From Blastococcus aurantiacus (lineage in GTDB: Bacteria; Actinomycetota; Actinomycetes; Mycobacteriales; Geodermatophilaceae): a DNA stretch of 64,000 nt. The position numbers and the translations under genes are program-made. The DNA is taken from assembly GCF_900102425.1 (NCBI RefSeq), contig NZ_FNBT01000004.1:1-64000 (forward strand), read 5' to 3'. The notes beneath the pieces were generated by a model. That model made no database searches, had not been told where the DNA came from, and worked only from the letters and a program-made list of their open reading frames with translations. This document shows, piece by piece, positions 8,601-16,174 of the stretch; position 1 is the first letter of the stretch; the number at the start of each line of letters is the position of its first letter.

Positions 8601-9767
8601 TCACCGGACGGGGCGCAGCGCGTCGCGGGTGAGCGAGGCGATCGTCGGATAGCCGTCGACGGCCATCGTCAGGTCGGTCTCGGCGAGCAGGCTGCGGAGC
8701 ACGTGCTCGATGCCCTCCTGCCCGCCGACGGCCAGGCCGTAGGCGTAGGGGCGCCCCACCGCGACCGCCCGCGCGCCCATCGCGAGGGCCTTCACGATGT
8801 CGGGGCCGCCGCGGACTCCGCTGTCGAAGATCACCGGCGCGTCGCCGGCGGCGTCCACGACGTCGGCGAGGCAATCGATGGCGGGCAGGCCGCCGTTGGC
8901 CTGGCGCCCGCCGTGGTTGGAGCAGTAGATGCCGTCCATGCCGGCGTCGACGGCGCGACGTGCGTCGTCGGGGGAGCAGATGCCCTTCAGCAGGATCGGC
9001 AGCGTGGTGAGGGAGCGGAACCAGGCGAGGTCGTCCCAGCTCAGGCTCTGGTTGCCGAAGATCCTGGCCCACAGGCCGGTGGCGGCCTGCGGGTCCTCCT
9101 CCGGGGGAGCGTCCAGCCGGGAGCGGAACACCGGGTCGGAGGTGTAGTTGGCCAGGCAGAGGCCGGTGAGCTGCGGGAAGCTCGCGATCCTCAGGTCCCG
9201 CGGCCGCCAGCCCAGGGCGAGCGTGTCCAGGGTGATGACGATCGCCTGGTACCCGGCAGCCTCGGCCCGGCGGACCAGGCTCTCGGTCAGCTCGCGGTCG
9301 TTCGGCGGGTAGAGCTGGAACCAGCCCGGGGTGTCCCCGAGGGCGGCGGCGACGTCCTCCAGCGGGTCCTGCATCAGCGTCGAGGCGATCATCGGGACGC
9401 CGGTGGCCGCGGCGGCGCGCGCGGTCGTGAGGTCACCGTGCCCCTCGGGCTCGCAGATGCCGATGACACCGACCGGCGCCATCATCAGCGGCGTCGGCAG
9501 CTGCTGCCCGAAGATCTCGACGCCGAGCTTGCGCTGCGCGGCGCCCGCCAGCATCCGGGGCATGAGGCCCCACCGCTCGAAGGCGGTCACGTTCGCGCGC
9601 TGGGTGTGCTCGTTGCCGGCGCCGCCGGCCACGTAGGACCACACCTCCTCGGACATGGCGGCCTCGGCGGCCCGCTCGAGGGCGTCGTAGCTCATCGGCA
9701 GTGACGGCTTCTGCCCGACCAGCCCGTTGAAGTAGATGCCGAACTGCCACTCGCCGTGGTTCGCCAC
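8601..9767 (-). CDS. FMN-dependent 2-hydroxyacid oxidase (lactate 2-monooxygenase-like)
   Basis: A 388-residue TIM-barrel protein of the FMN-dependent alpha-hydroxyacid dehydrogenase family. The catalytic loop GIYCSNHGGRQANGG (His near residue 283), PVIFDSGVRGGPDIVKALAMGA and the phosphate-binding AVGRPYAYGLAVGGQEGIEHVL are intact. The N-terminus GEWQFGIYFNGLVGQKPSLPMSY is typical of the lactate 2-monooxygenase branch, which converts L-lactate plus O2 to acetate, CO2 and water. The substrate could be another 2-hydroxy acid. The second GTG (9767) is chosen because GAGGAG ends five bases before it; the GTG at 9773 would overlap that site. It is divergent from P450 no. 1 and may share its operator region. 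Confidence 0.85.
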   Translation of the reverse strand: MANHGEWQFGIYFNGLVGQKPSLPMSYDALERAAEAAMSEEVWSYVAGGAGNEHTQRANVTAFERWGLMPRMLAGAAQRKLGVEIFGQQLPTPLMMAPVGVIGICEPEGHGDLTTARAAAATGVPMIASTLMQDPLEDVAAALGDTPGWFQLYPPNDRELTESLVRRAEAAGYQAIVITLDTLALGWRPRDLRIASFPQLTGLCLANYTSDPVFRSRLDAPPEEDPQAATGLWARIFGNQSLSWDDLAWFRSLTTLPILLKGICSPDDARRAVDAGMDGIYCSNHGGRQANGGLPAIDCLADVVDAAGDAPVIFDSGVRGGPDIVKALAMGARAVAVGRPYAYGLAVGGQEGIEHVLRSLLAETDLTMAVDGYPTIASLTRDALRPVR

Positions 9768-9888
9768 GTGCACTCCTCGTCGTCTCCGTCAGCGCGGGCC
9801 GGCTCGGCCGGGCCTGCGGATCGTAGGCATCCACCGGCTACCGGAACATGTGCGGCCCCCGACATGGATGCCGCGGGGCCGAAGACCC

Positions 9889-9917
9889 TTGACGGGGTGA
9901 ACTGAATCACATTTCAA
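9889..9917 (+). promoter_or_regulatory. Promoter with operator for P450 no. 1
   Basis: A -35-like TTGACG (9889-9894) is followed by the imperfect palindrome TGAACTGAATCACATTTCA (9898-9916; TGAAnTG-N5-CAnTTCA), which runs into the expected -10 position (about 9912-9917). The same 19 bases recur at 13684-13702 before the tetR-ferredoxin-P450 operon. The remaining bases to the ATG at 9990 form a leader with no ORF. It lies between two divergent genes and may also act on the oxidase at 8601-9767. Confidence 0.7.
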
Positions 9918-9989
9918 TTGCTGGGTTCGGGCCGGGCCTCGAGGCCGCCCCCGGGTGCACGACTCGAATCCGCAGGCGAAGGGGCGACG

Positions 9990-11264
9990 ATGACCGTCGA
10001 TGACAGGTTCACCGAGGACTTCCATCGGCGGGAGCCCGTGGAGGAGGAGCTCGGGACGTGGAGCGAGCCCGTGACCGGGCCGGTGTCGGACTGGGCCACC
10101 GACTTCTCGCACATCGACGAGCAGTACGCCGCGAACGCCATCGAGATCTGGGCGGACCTGAGGGAGCGATGCCCGATCGCCCACACCGAGCGGTTCGGCG
10201 GCGCCTGGCTGCCCACGCGGTACGAGGACGTGCAGGCGATCGCCTACGACACCGAGCACTTCAGCTCTCGCGCGATCATCGTGAACAACTACCGCCCTCC
10301 GCTGGACCTGGCGCCGGTGGGCGGTGAGCCGCCCATCTCGTCGGACCCGCCGTTCCACCACGACGCGCGCAAGCTGCTGCTGCCGGCGTTCACCAAGGCG
10401 AACGTGGCGAAGCAGGCGGTGACGACCGAGGCGTTCTGCCACTCGCTGATCGACGGCCTCGCCGGCCGCGACGTCGTCGATGCGGCGACGGAGTACGGCA
10501 TGCACATCCCCATCCGCGTGATCGCCGACATGCTGGGCTTCCCCGCCGAGGACGGCCCGCAGTTCAAGGTGTTCGTGGAGAACGCGCTGGAGGGGATCAA
10601 CGACCCGATGGAGGAGCGCGAGGAGCGCGGCAACGAGCTCTTCGACTATCTCCTGGCGCAGATCCGCGACCATGCCGCGAACCCCCGGGACGACCTGACG
10701 ACCCATCTGATCGACGCCGAGCTGTACGGCCAGAAGCTGGAGCCGCAGCATGTGGCCGGCACCATGGCGCTGCTGCTCATCGCCGGCATCGACACTACGT
10801 GGAGCGCCATCGGGGCCTCGCTGTGGCACCTGGCCACACACCCGGAGGACAGGCGCCGCCTCGTCGAGGACCCGTCGCTGCGTGCGACGGCGGTCGAGGA
10901 GTTCCTCCGCGCCTACGCCCCGGTCACCATGGCCCGGCTGGTGAAGCAGGACATGACCTTCGGCGGGGTGGAGATGAAGGCCGAGGACTGGGTGCTGCTG
11001 CCCTTCCCCGCCGCCAACCGGGACCCCGAGCGCTTCGAGCGGGCCGACGAGGTGCTCATCGACCGCGAGGTCAACCGGCACGCGGCCTTCGGTCTGGGCA
11101 TCCACCGCTGCGTCGGGTCCCACCTGGCCCGGATGGAGCTGCGGGTGGCGCTCGACGTCTGGCTGGACCGCGTCCCGGAGTTCTCGCTGGCGGACCCGTC
11201 TGGCGTGCGCTGGTCCACCGGTCAGATCCGCGGTCCCCGGGCGCTGCCCCTGCGCATCGGCTGA
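9990..11264 (+). CDS. Cytochrome P450 (paralog 1)
   Basis: A 424-residue soluble bacterial P450. The I-helix motif AGIDTT is near 265, the K-helix ExxR is in VEEFLRAY near 303, and the heme-binding loop FGLGIHRCVGSHLARME places the proximal Cys at 374. It aligns without gaps along its whole length with the P450 at 14537-15811, roughly 80% identical by eye, and both begin MTVDDRFTE. The substrate is unknown; the N-terminal 110 residues, which form part of the substrate pocket in this fold, diverge most. The ATG is chosen by alignment with the paralog and a weak GCGAAGGGG upstream. It needs an electron donor; the only ferredoxin here is at 14325. It is probably co-regulated with that operon through the shared palindrome. 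Confidence 0.92.
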   Translation: MTVDDRFTEDFHRREPVEEELGTWSEPVTGPVSDWATDFSHIDEQYAANAIEIWADLRERCPIAHTERFGGAWLPTRYEDVQAIAYDTEHFSSRAIIVNNYRPPLDLAPVGGEPPISSDPPFHHDARKLLLPAFTKANVAKQAVTTEAFCHSLIDGLAGRDVVDAATEYGMHIPIRVIADMLGFPAEDGPQFKVFVENALEGINDPMEEREERGNELFDYLLAQIRDHAANPRDDLTTHLIDAELYGQKLEPQHVAGTMALLLIAGIDTTWSAIGASLWHLATHPEDRRRLVEDPSLRATAVEEFLRAYAPVTMARLVKQDMTFGGVEMKAEDWVLLPFPAANRDPERFERADEVLIDREVNRHAAFGLGIHRCVGSHLARMELRVALDVWLDRVPEFSLADPSGVRWSTGQIRGPRALPLRIG

Positions 11265-11292
11265 CCGGTCCCGCGCGGCCGGCGGTCAGCCG
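11258..11292. terminator. Hairpin spanning the P450 no. 1 and kelch-like stop codons
   Basis: CGGCTGACCG (11258-11267) pairs perfectly with CGGTCAGCCG (11283-11292). The left arm contains the P450 TGA (11262-11264) and the right arm contains the convergent gene's stop (TCA at 11286-11288), so one stem could serve both transcripts. Confidence 0.6.
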
Positions 11293-12461
11293 GGGGGAGG
11301 GGTCCACGACCAGACGTCGTCGACCGCTCCGCTCGCGCCGCCGGAGCTGCTGGTGGGCGTCCGGTGCCCGCCGAAGATGACGAGGCGCCGGCCCAGCGCG
11401 GCGCTGGAAGAGCCGTACACATCCGCCCCGCCGGGCGGGTCCGGGACGGACACGTACGCGTTCGTGCGGCTGTCGTAGACCCGGAGCGGGGCGCCGGCGT
11501 AGACGGCCCGGCCGGCGTCCAGCACGCCGTGGATGTTCGCGCTGCCGCCTGTGTGCGCAGGCAGAGCCGTCCACGACCACGTGCCGGGGTCCAGGATCCA
11601 TGCGGGCGAGCCGCTCTCGTACCCGTGCAGCAGCGGACCCCGATCGGTGGGCCACATCTGACGCCCCTGCCCGGGGGCGTCCGGGAGCACGACCCACTCG
11701 GCACGGTCGAGGTCGAACCGGGCGGCGAGCTTGCGGTCGAAGCGGTCGGCCATGTCCGCGGGTTCGGCGCTCGGGGGGAGGACCGGGCTCGGGGAACCGG
11801 CGAGGACGAGCTGGCGCCCCACCGGCACGATGTAGCGGTCGTAGCTCCAGGGCAGCGGGTCGTCGGGCAGCTCGGTCCAGGCGGCGGTCCCCGGGTCGAA
11901 GAGGAGGTCGGCGGCCGGGACGAGCGTGTCGCCGGTCGAGTAGACCAGCAGGCTCCCGTCCAGCGTGGTGACGCGGCGGGGGACTGGCTGCACCCCGGGG
12001 ATCACGCCGTGGTCGGACCACCGGTCGTCGTCCGGGCGGTAGGACAGCAGCCGGGGCGGTGCCTCGCAGGCCGGTCCGTCGGCGCAGCCGGTGACCAGGT
12101 AGGCGGTGCCGTCGAGCGCGGCGGTGTCGCCCTCTCCGCGGCGCAGGCCGAACGGAGGCGGGGCGATGGACGACCAGGCGTCCGTGGTGGCGTCGTAGAC
12201 AGCGCCGTCGCGGAACAGCGGATCCTGCGGGGCGGAGCAGTCGGCGTTCGGCGGGCAGGAGAACCTCCAGCCCCCGACGACGAGCACGCGGTCGCCCAGG
12301 CCGACGAGCACCGCGTCGTCGCGCGGTCCCACGGGCGCATCCGGCAGCTGCCGCCACCCCGACGCCGACGCCTGCTCGGCATCGGCCGGGGTGGAGCACC
12401 CCGTTCCGGTGACCGCGAGCAGCACGCCGACCAGTACCACAACCTCTGCCCTGTCCGCCAT
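11286..12461 (-). CDS. Exported kelch-like beta-propeller protein, possible lipoprotein
   Basis: A 391-residue protein with an N-terminal hydrophobic signal (VVVLVGVLLAVTGTGCSTPADA). The Cys after GTG is a possible but weak lipidation site because the usual Leu-Ala-Gly lipobox is degenerate. The rest contains repeated kelch-type blades: VGLGDRVLVVGG, DGAVYDATTDAWSSI, LLSYRPDDDRWSDHG, LLFDPGTAAWTELP and RRLVIFGGHRTP, with pairs of Gly and spaced Tyr/Trp. No catalytic motif is visible. It is probably a cell-surface propeller with a binding role. It sits between the two P450 units but on the opposite strand, and I see no direct evidence of a shared function. GGGAGCGGGAC precedes the ATG. Confidence 0.75.
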   Translation of the reverse strand: MADRAEVVVLVGVLLAVTGTGCSTPADAEQASASGWRQLPDAPVGPRDDAVLVGLGDRVLVVGGWRFSCPPNADCSAPQDPLFRDGAVYDATTDAWSSIAPPPFGLRRGEGDTAALDGTAYLVTGCADGPACEAPPRLLSYRPDDDRWSDHGVIPGVQPVPRRVTTLDGSLLVYSTGDTLVPAADLLFDPGTAAWTELPDDPLPWSYDRYIVPVGRQLVLAGSPSPVLPPSAEPADMADRFDRKLAARFDLDRAEWVVLPDAPGQGRQMWPTDRGPLLHGYESGSPAWILDPGTWSWTALPAHTGGSANIHGVLDAGRAVYAGAPLRVYDSRTNAYVSVPDPPGGADVYGSSSAALGRRLVIFGGHRTPTSSSGGASGAVDDVWSWTPPPG

Positions 12462-12534
12462 GTCCCGCTCCCGTCAGCCGCCGTCAGCTGTCAGACGCAT
12501 CGAGGGGTGCCGGACGCTGCACGCCGACCCGGCG

Positions 12535-13581
12535 CTACCAGCCCCGCATGTCGACCGGCCAGCAGTCGACGACGACGTCGTTGCCGTCGACAACCCACAT
12601 GCGCTCGTGCATCGCGCAGGTGGGGTCGATGTGCGCGGGCACGAGCCGCACCCGGTCGCCGACGGCGGGCAGCGGTGCGCCGTCCTCCATCGAGAAGATC
12701 GTGTGCTCGTCCGAGCAGTACCAGACCGCCGCGCCCGGCAGGGTCGGGTTGCCGTGGTCCATGCCGAACGCCTTGAGGCCGGCGTCCGCGACGGCGTAGC
12801 CCTTGCTGCTGTTCACCGAGACCACGGTCGCGAGCACGGTGAGCGCCTGCTCGAAGGGGACGTCGTCCTGCGCGGCGTACGCGGTGTCCATGAGCGCGTA
12901 GGAGCCGGCCTGCAGCTCGGTGACGACGGCATTGGTCCGCCAGGTGCCGGTGCCGCCGCCGGAGAGGATGTCGCCGCCCACGTCCGCGTGCGCCTGCTGC
13001 AGCATCGCCATGGCGCCCGCCGTCTTCCCGGCCCGCTCCACGGGATCGGCGACCATCATCAGGTGGCCCTCGTAGCCCATGACGCCGCGCACCTCGAGGC
13101 CTGCGGCCCGTGCCGCGTCGGCGAGCCGGCCGGCGTCCGCCGGGTCGCAGCCGCACCGGGGGAGCCCGACGTTGACGTCGATCAGCACCTCCCGGACGCC
13201 CCCGGCCACGGCGGCTGCGAGCACGGCGTCGGAGTCGACGGCGACGGTCACCCGGGCGCCGGACTTCACGACCGCGCCGAGCCGGTGCATGTCGAGGACC
13301 TCGTTGGCCAGCAGCAGGTCCTCACCCAGCCCCGCCGCGGCCATGACCTCCACCTCGCGGATCGTCGCGCAGGTGAAGCCGGTGTGCCCGAGCTCGGCCT
13401 GGCGACGGGCCAGCCCGCTGGTCTTGTGCGCCTTGACGTGCGGCCGCAGCCGACGCCCCGGCCAGACGCCGGCCATCGTGGCGAGGTTGCGCTCCAGGGG
13501 ACCGTGATCGACGACGAGGGCCGGCGTCGACAGCTCGGCGAGCCGCGATCCGGCCTGGTCGGGGCGGGCGCTCGTGGTCAT
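12535..13581 (-). CDS. PLP-dependent D-threonine aldolase / D-serine dehydratase-like enzyme
   Basis: A 348-residue fold-type III PLP protein. The N-terminal alanine-racemase-like barrel has TPALVVDHGPLERNLATMA and RPHVKAHKT, where the first Lys of VKAHK is the likely PLP Schiff-base residue. It also has GFTCATIREVEVMAAAG, VLIDVNVGLPRCG and the phosphate-binding SGGGTGTW. The C-terminal D-serine dehydratase-like domain ends AHIDPTCAMHERMWVV, the HxxxC metal-site motif of this family. Expected chemistry is metal- and PLP-dependent cleavage or deamination of D-3-hydroxy amino acids. It is divergent from tetR with the 13684-13702 operator between them, so it may belong to the same regulon; its link to the P450s is inferred. 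Confidence 0.8.
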   Translation of the reverse strand: MTTSARPDQAGSRLAELSTPALVVDHGPLERNLATMAGVWPGRRLRPHVKAHKTSGLARRQAELGHTGFTCATIREVEVMAAAGLGEDLLLANEVLDMHRLGAVVKSGARVTVAVDSDAVLAAAVAGGVREVLIDVNVGLPRCGCDPADAGRLADAARAAGLEVRGVMGYEGHLMMVADPVERAGKTAGAMAMLQQAHADVGGDILSGGGTGTWRTNAVVTELQAGSYALMDTAYAAQDDVPFEQALTVLATVVSVNSSKGYAVADAGLKAFGMDHGNPTLPGAAVWYCSDEHTIFSMEDGAPLPAVGDRVRLVPAHIDPTCAMHERMWVVDGNDVVVDCWPVDMRGW

Positions 13582-13674
13582 GGCCGGAGTCTGGCACGGG
13601 GACCCGACCCGGCGGTCCGCCCGCAGGCTTCGTCGACCCGGGGCAGAGTTTTTGAGATGACACGCGCCAGCCCC

Positions 13675-13703
13675 TCGACAAAGTGAACTGAATCACATTT
13701 CAT
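13675..13703 (+). promoter_or_regulatory. Promoter/operator of the tetR-ferredoxin-P450 operon
   Basis: TCGACA (13675-13680), 17 bases, then TTTCAT (13698-13703), then seven bases to the tetR ATG: a likely leaderless promoter. The 19-base imperfect palindrome TGAACTGAATCACATTTCA (13684-13702) fills the spacer and -10 and is identical to the copy at 9898-9916. Its position predicts autorepression by the downstream TetR protein. It may also reach the divergent PLP gene. Confidence 0.72.
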
Positions 13704-13710
13704 TTCCCGT

Positions 13711-14328
13711 ATGGGGCGAACCGTCGGAGCCAATGCCGAGGACACCCGTCGGCGGCTGCTCCGCGCCGCGGCCGACGTCTTCGCCGCCCGCGGTTACGAC
13801 GGCACTCGCGTGGCCGACATCGCCACCGCGGCCGGTCTGAGCAACAGTGCGCTGTACTGCTACTTCACGTCCCGGGCGGACCTGCTGATCGGCGCCCTGC
13901 GCGCGCACGGGCGCCGGCCGCTGGCCGACCTGGTGGCCAGGTTCCCCACCCGCTCGGTGGCCGATCTCCTCCTGCAGACCGGAGCGGCGCTGCGCCGCCG
14001 TCAGGAGCCGGAGTCCTTCCTGGCGGTCGAGGCGCTCATCGCCGCCCGGCACCACGGCGAGGTGGCGACGGCGCTGCGCGACTACACCGCCGAGCGGGCC
14101 GACTGGCTGGCCGGCCTCGTCCGGGACGGCCAGTCCCGAGGCGAACTCGACTCCGAACTCTCGCCCCAGGCCGTGGCGCACTTCTGCCTCGCCCTGGCCG
14201 CCGGGACCACGCTGCTCGGTCCCGACCTGCACGACGTCGACGACCGGGAGTGGACCGAGCTCCTCATCCGCGTCGTCACCTGCCTCGCACCCGTCCACAC
14301 CGGAGAACAGATCGGAAGCCGCACATGA
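13711..14328 (+). CDS. TetR/AcrR-family regulator of the P450 genes
   Basis: A 205-residue protein. The N-terminal helix-turn-helix (TRRRLLRAAADVFAARGYDGTRVADIATAAGLSNSALYCYFTSRADLL, residues about 13-60) is a standard TetR domain; the C-terminal ligand domain is family-specific. The start codon lies nine bases after the conserved palindrome with no Shine-Dalgarno sequence, consistent with leaderless translation. The stop overlaps the ferredoxin start as ATGA. Autoregulation and control of both P450 units through the identical operators are inferred from position. The inducer is probably the P450 substrate or a metabolite of it. The ACTGAATCACAT core is AT-richer than its surroundings. Confidence 0.9.
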   Translation: MGRTVGANAEDTRRRLLRAAADVFAARGYDGTRVADIATAAGLSNSALYCYFTSRADLLIGALRAHGRRPLADLVARFPTRSVADLLLQTGAALRRRQEPESFLAVEALIAARHHGEVATALRDYTAERADWLAGLVRDGQSRGELDSELSPQAVAHFCLALAAGTTLLGPDLHDVDDREWTELLIRVVTCLAPVHTGEQIGSRT

Positions 14329-14540
14329 GAGTCAGCATCGATTCCGCGACGTGCCAGGGCCACGGCCGCTGCTACGACCTCGCCCCGGATCTCTTCGGGG
14401 AGGACGAGGAGGGCTACGCGGTCCTGACCGAGCTCACCGCCGACCGGGACGTGCCCGAGGGGCGGGAGGGTGACGCCCGGCTCGCCGCGGCCAACTGCCC
14501 CGAGCTCGCCGTCCTGGTCCACGAGCAGGTGCGGGCATGA
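14325..14540 (+). CDS. Small P450-partner ferredoxin ([3Fe-4S] type)
   Basis: A 71-residue ferredoxin starting MRVSIDSATCQGHGRCYDLAPDLF and ending AAANCPELAVLVHEQVRA. The cluster motif is CxxHxxC...CP, with His in place of the fourth Cys, as in many actinobacterial single-cluster ferredoxins that supply electrons to P450s. Its gene overlaps tetR and the downstream P450 by four bases each (ATGA), so the three are probably translationally coupled. The ATG at 14325 is chosen from that overlap. It is the only ferredoxin in the window and has no adjacent ferredoxin reductase, so the reductase must come from elsewhere. It may serve both paralogous P450s. Confidence 0.92.
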   Translation: MRVSIDSATCQGHGRCYDLAPDLFGEDEEGYAVLTELTADRDVPEGREGDARLAAANCPELAVLVHEQVRA

Positions 14541-15811
14541 CCGTCGACGACAGGTTCACCGAGGAGGCCCGGCAGCAGCGCATCGCGCAGGCCCAGCTGG
14601 GCACGTTCAACGAGATCGTCACCGGCCCGGTCAGCGACTGGACCACTGACTTCTCCCACCTGGAGCCCGAGTACGCCGAGAACGCGATCGAGGTCTGGGA
14701 CGACCTCCGGGGCCGGTGCCCGGTCGCGCGCACCGAGCGCTTCGGAGGGGCCTGGCTGCCCACGCGGTACGAGGACGTCGCCGCGATCGCCTACGACACC
14801 GAGCACTTCACGTCCCGGGCGATCATCGTGAGCAACGTCCGGCCGCCGATGGACGTGGCACCGGTCGGACTGGCGCCGCCGATCTCCTCGGACCCGCCGT
14901 TCCACCACGACGCGCGCAAGCTCCTGCTGCCGGCGTTCACCAAGGCCAACGTCGCCAAGCAGGCGGTGACGACCGAGGCGTTCTGCCACTCGCTGATCGA
15001 CACCTTCGCCGGCCGGGACGTCGTCGACGCCGCGACCGACTACGGCATGTACATCCCCATGCGGGTCATCGCCGACATGCTCGGGTTCCCGCAGGAGGAC
15101 AGCGAGAAGTTCGCGCACTTCGTCGAGAACGCGCTCGAGGGGGCCAACGGCCCGCTCGAGGAGCGCCAGGCCCGGGGGATGGCGCTGTCGGACTACCTGT
15201 TCGAGCAGGTCCGCGACCACCTGGACAACCCGCGCGAGGACCTCACGACCTACCTCCTCAACGCCGAGCTGTACGGGCAGCGGCTGACCCCGCAGCACGT
15301 CGTGGGCACCATGACGCTGCTGCTCATCGCCGGCATCGACACGACGTGGAGCGCGATCGGCTCCTCGCTGTGGCACCTGGCGAAGAACCCGCAGGACCGC
15401 GAGCGCCTGGTGGCGGACCGCTCCCTGCGCCCGAAGGCGGTCGAGGAGTTCCTCCGGGCCTACGCACCGGTCACCATGGCGCGCCTGGTCAAGGAGGACG
15501 TGGAGCTCGGCGGCGTCCAGATGAAGAAGGAGGACTGGGTCCTCCTGCCCTTCCCGTCCGCGAACCGCGACCCGGAGCGCTTCGAGCGGGCCGACGAGGT
15601 CGTCATCGATCGGGAGGTGAACCGGCACGCGGCGTTCGGGCTGGGCATCCACCGCTGCGTCGGTTCCCACTTGGCGCGGATGGAGCTGACCGTGGCGCTG
15701 GACGTCTGGCTGGACCGGATCCCCGAGTTCAGCCTCGCGGACCCCGACGCCGTGCGGTGGTCGGCCGGCCAGATTCGCGGGCCGCGGGCCCTGCCGATGC
15801 GCATCGGCTGA
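14537..15811 (+). CDS. Cytochrome P450 (paralog 2, ferredoxin-coupled)
   Basis: A 424-residue P450 with AGIDTTWSAIG (I-helix), VEEFLRAY (ExxR) and FGLGIHRCVGSHLARME with Cys 374 as heme ligand. It matches P450 no. 1 residue for residue in length. Differences cluster in the N-terminal 110 residues, 185-240 and the loops around 320-330, which may alter substrate range. It is the third gene of the tetR-ferredoxin-P450 operon, its ATG overlapping the ferredoxin stop. The gene ends just before a strong hairpin. The duplication is probably recent relative to family divergence: even the first 20 bases of the two genes are nearly identical. Confidence 0.93.
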   Translation: MTVDDRFTEEARQQRIAQAQLGTFNEIVTGPVSDWTTDFSHLEPEYAENAIEVWDDLRGRCPVARTERFGGAWLPTRYEDVAAIAYDTEHFTSRAIIVSNVRPPMDVAPVGLAPPISSDPPFHHDARKLLLPAFTKANVAKQAVTTEAFCHSLIDTFAGRDVVDAATDYGMYIPMRVIADMLGFPQEDSEKFAHFVENALEGANGPLEERQARGMALSDYLFEQVRDHLDNPREDLTTYLLNAELYGQRLTPQHVVGTMTLLLIAGIDTTWSAIGSSLWHLAKNPQDRERLVADRSLRPKAVEEFLRAYAPVTMARLVKEDVELGGVQMKKEDWVLLPFPSANRDPERFERADEVVIDREVNRHAAFGLGIHRCVGSHLARMELTVALDVWLDRIPEFSLADPDAVRWSAGQIRGPRALPMRIG

Positions 15812-15829
15812 CAGGCGGCGGAGACGCGA

Positions 15830-15862
15830 CGAGGCCCTGGTCGGATGTCGACCAGGGCCTCG
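15830..15862. terminator. Strong bidirectional hairpin, GGCCCTGGTCG core
   Basis: A 14-bp perfect stem: CGAGGCCCTGGTCG (15830-15843), loop GATGT, CGACCAGGGCCTCG (15849-15862). It lies between P450 no. 2 and a convergent small gene. The core matches the hairpin at 18831-18866. Confidence 0.8.
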
Positions 15863-15866
15863 TGCG

Positions 15867-16049
15867 CTACCGATACTCGGCCTCCCAGTGGTCGAGCTGG
15901 TGCTTCTCCTGGCGGCGGCGACGGCGGCTGGCCTGCCGCTGGGGCTCCTTGCAGACGGTGCAGGTGCAGCGGAGCTCAGGCCGCCACCACTGCTCGGGGT
16001 GCTCGGCCTGCTTGAGGCGGTAGGGCGCGGTCTTGTCGGTCCTGCTCAT
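15867..16049 (-). CDS. Small basic Cys-containing hypothetical protein
   Basis: A 60-residue protein starting MSRTDKTAPYRLKQAEHPEQWWRPELRC with a CTCTVC cluster followed by an Arg/Lys-rich tail (RQASRRRRRQEKHQLDHWEAEYR). Composition suggests a nucleic-acid-associated or metal-binding small protein, but I recognise no named family. AAAGG lies eight bases before the ATG. The convincing codon pattern, the convergent terminator directly downstream and the Trp-rich N-terminus support a real gene. Confidence 0.6.
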   Translation of the reverse strand: MSRTDKTAPYRLKQAEHPEQWWRPELRCTCTVCKEPQRQASRRRRRQEKHQLDHWEAEYR

Positions 16050-16174
16050 CGCGGTGACCTTTCGGCTCCGCCCGGCCCCGGACGGGCCGGGCTTGCCGAG
16101 GGATCCGCGTCAGGAGCACGACCGCCGTTCTACACCTCCGTACCGACGTCCGGGCGCCGGACGTCCCCGCGACC

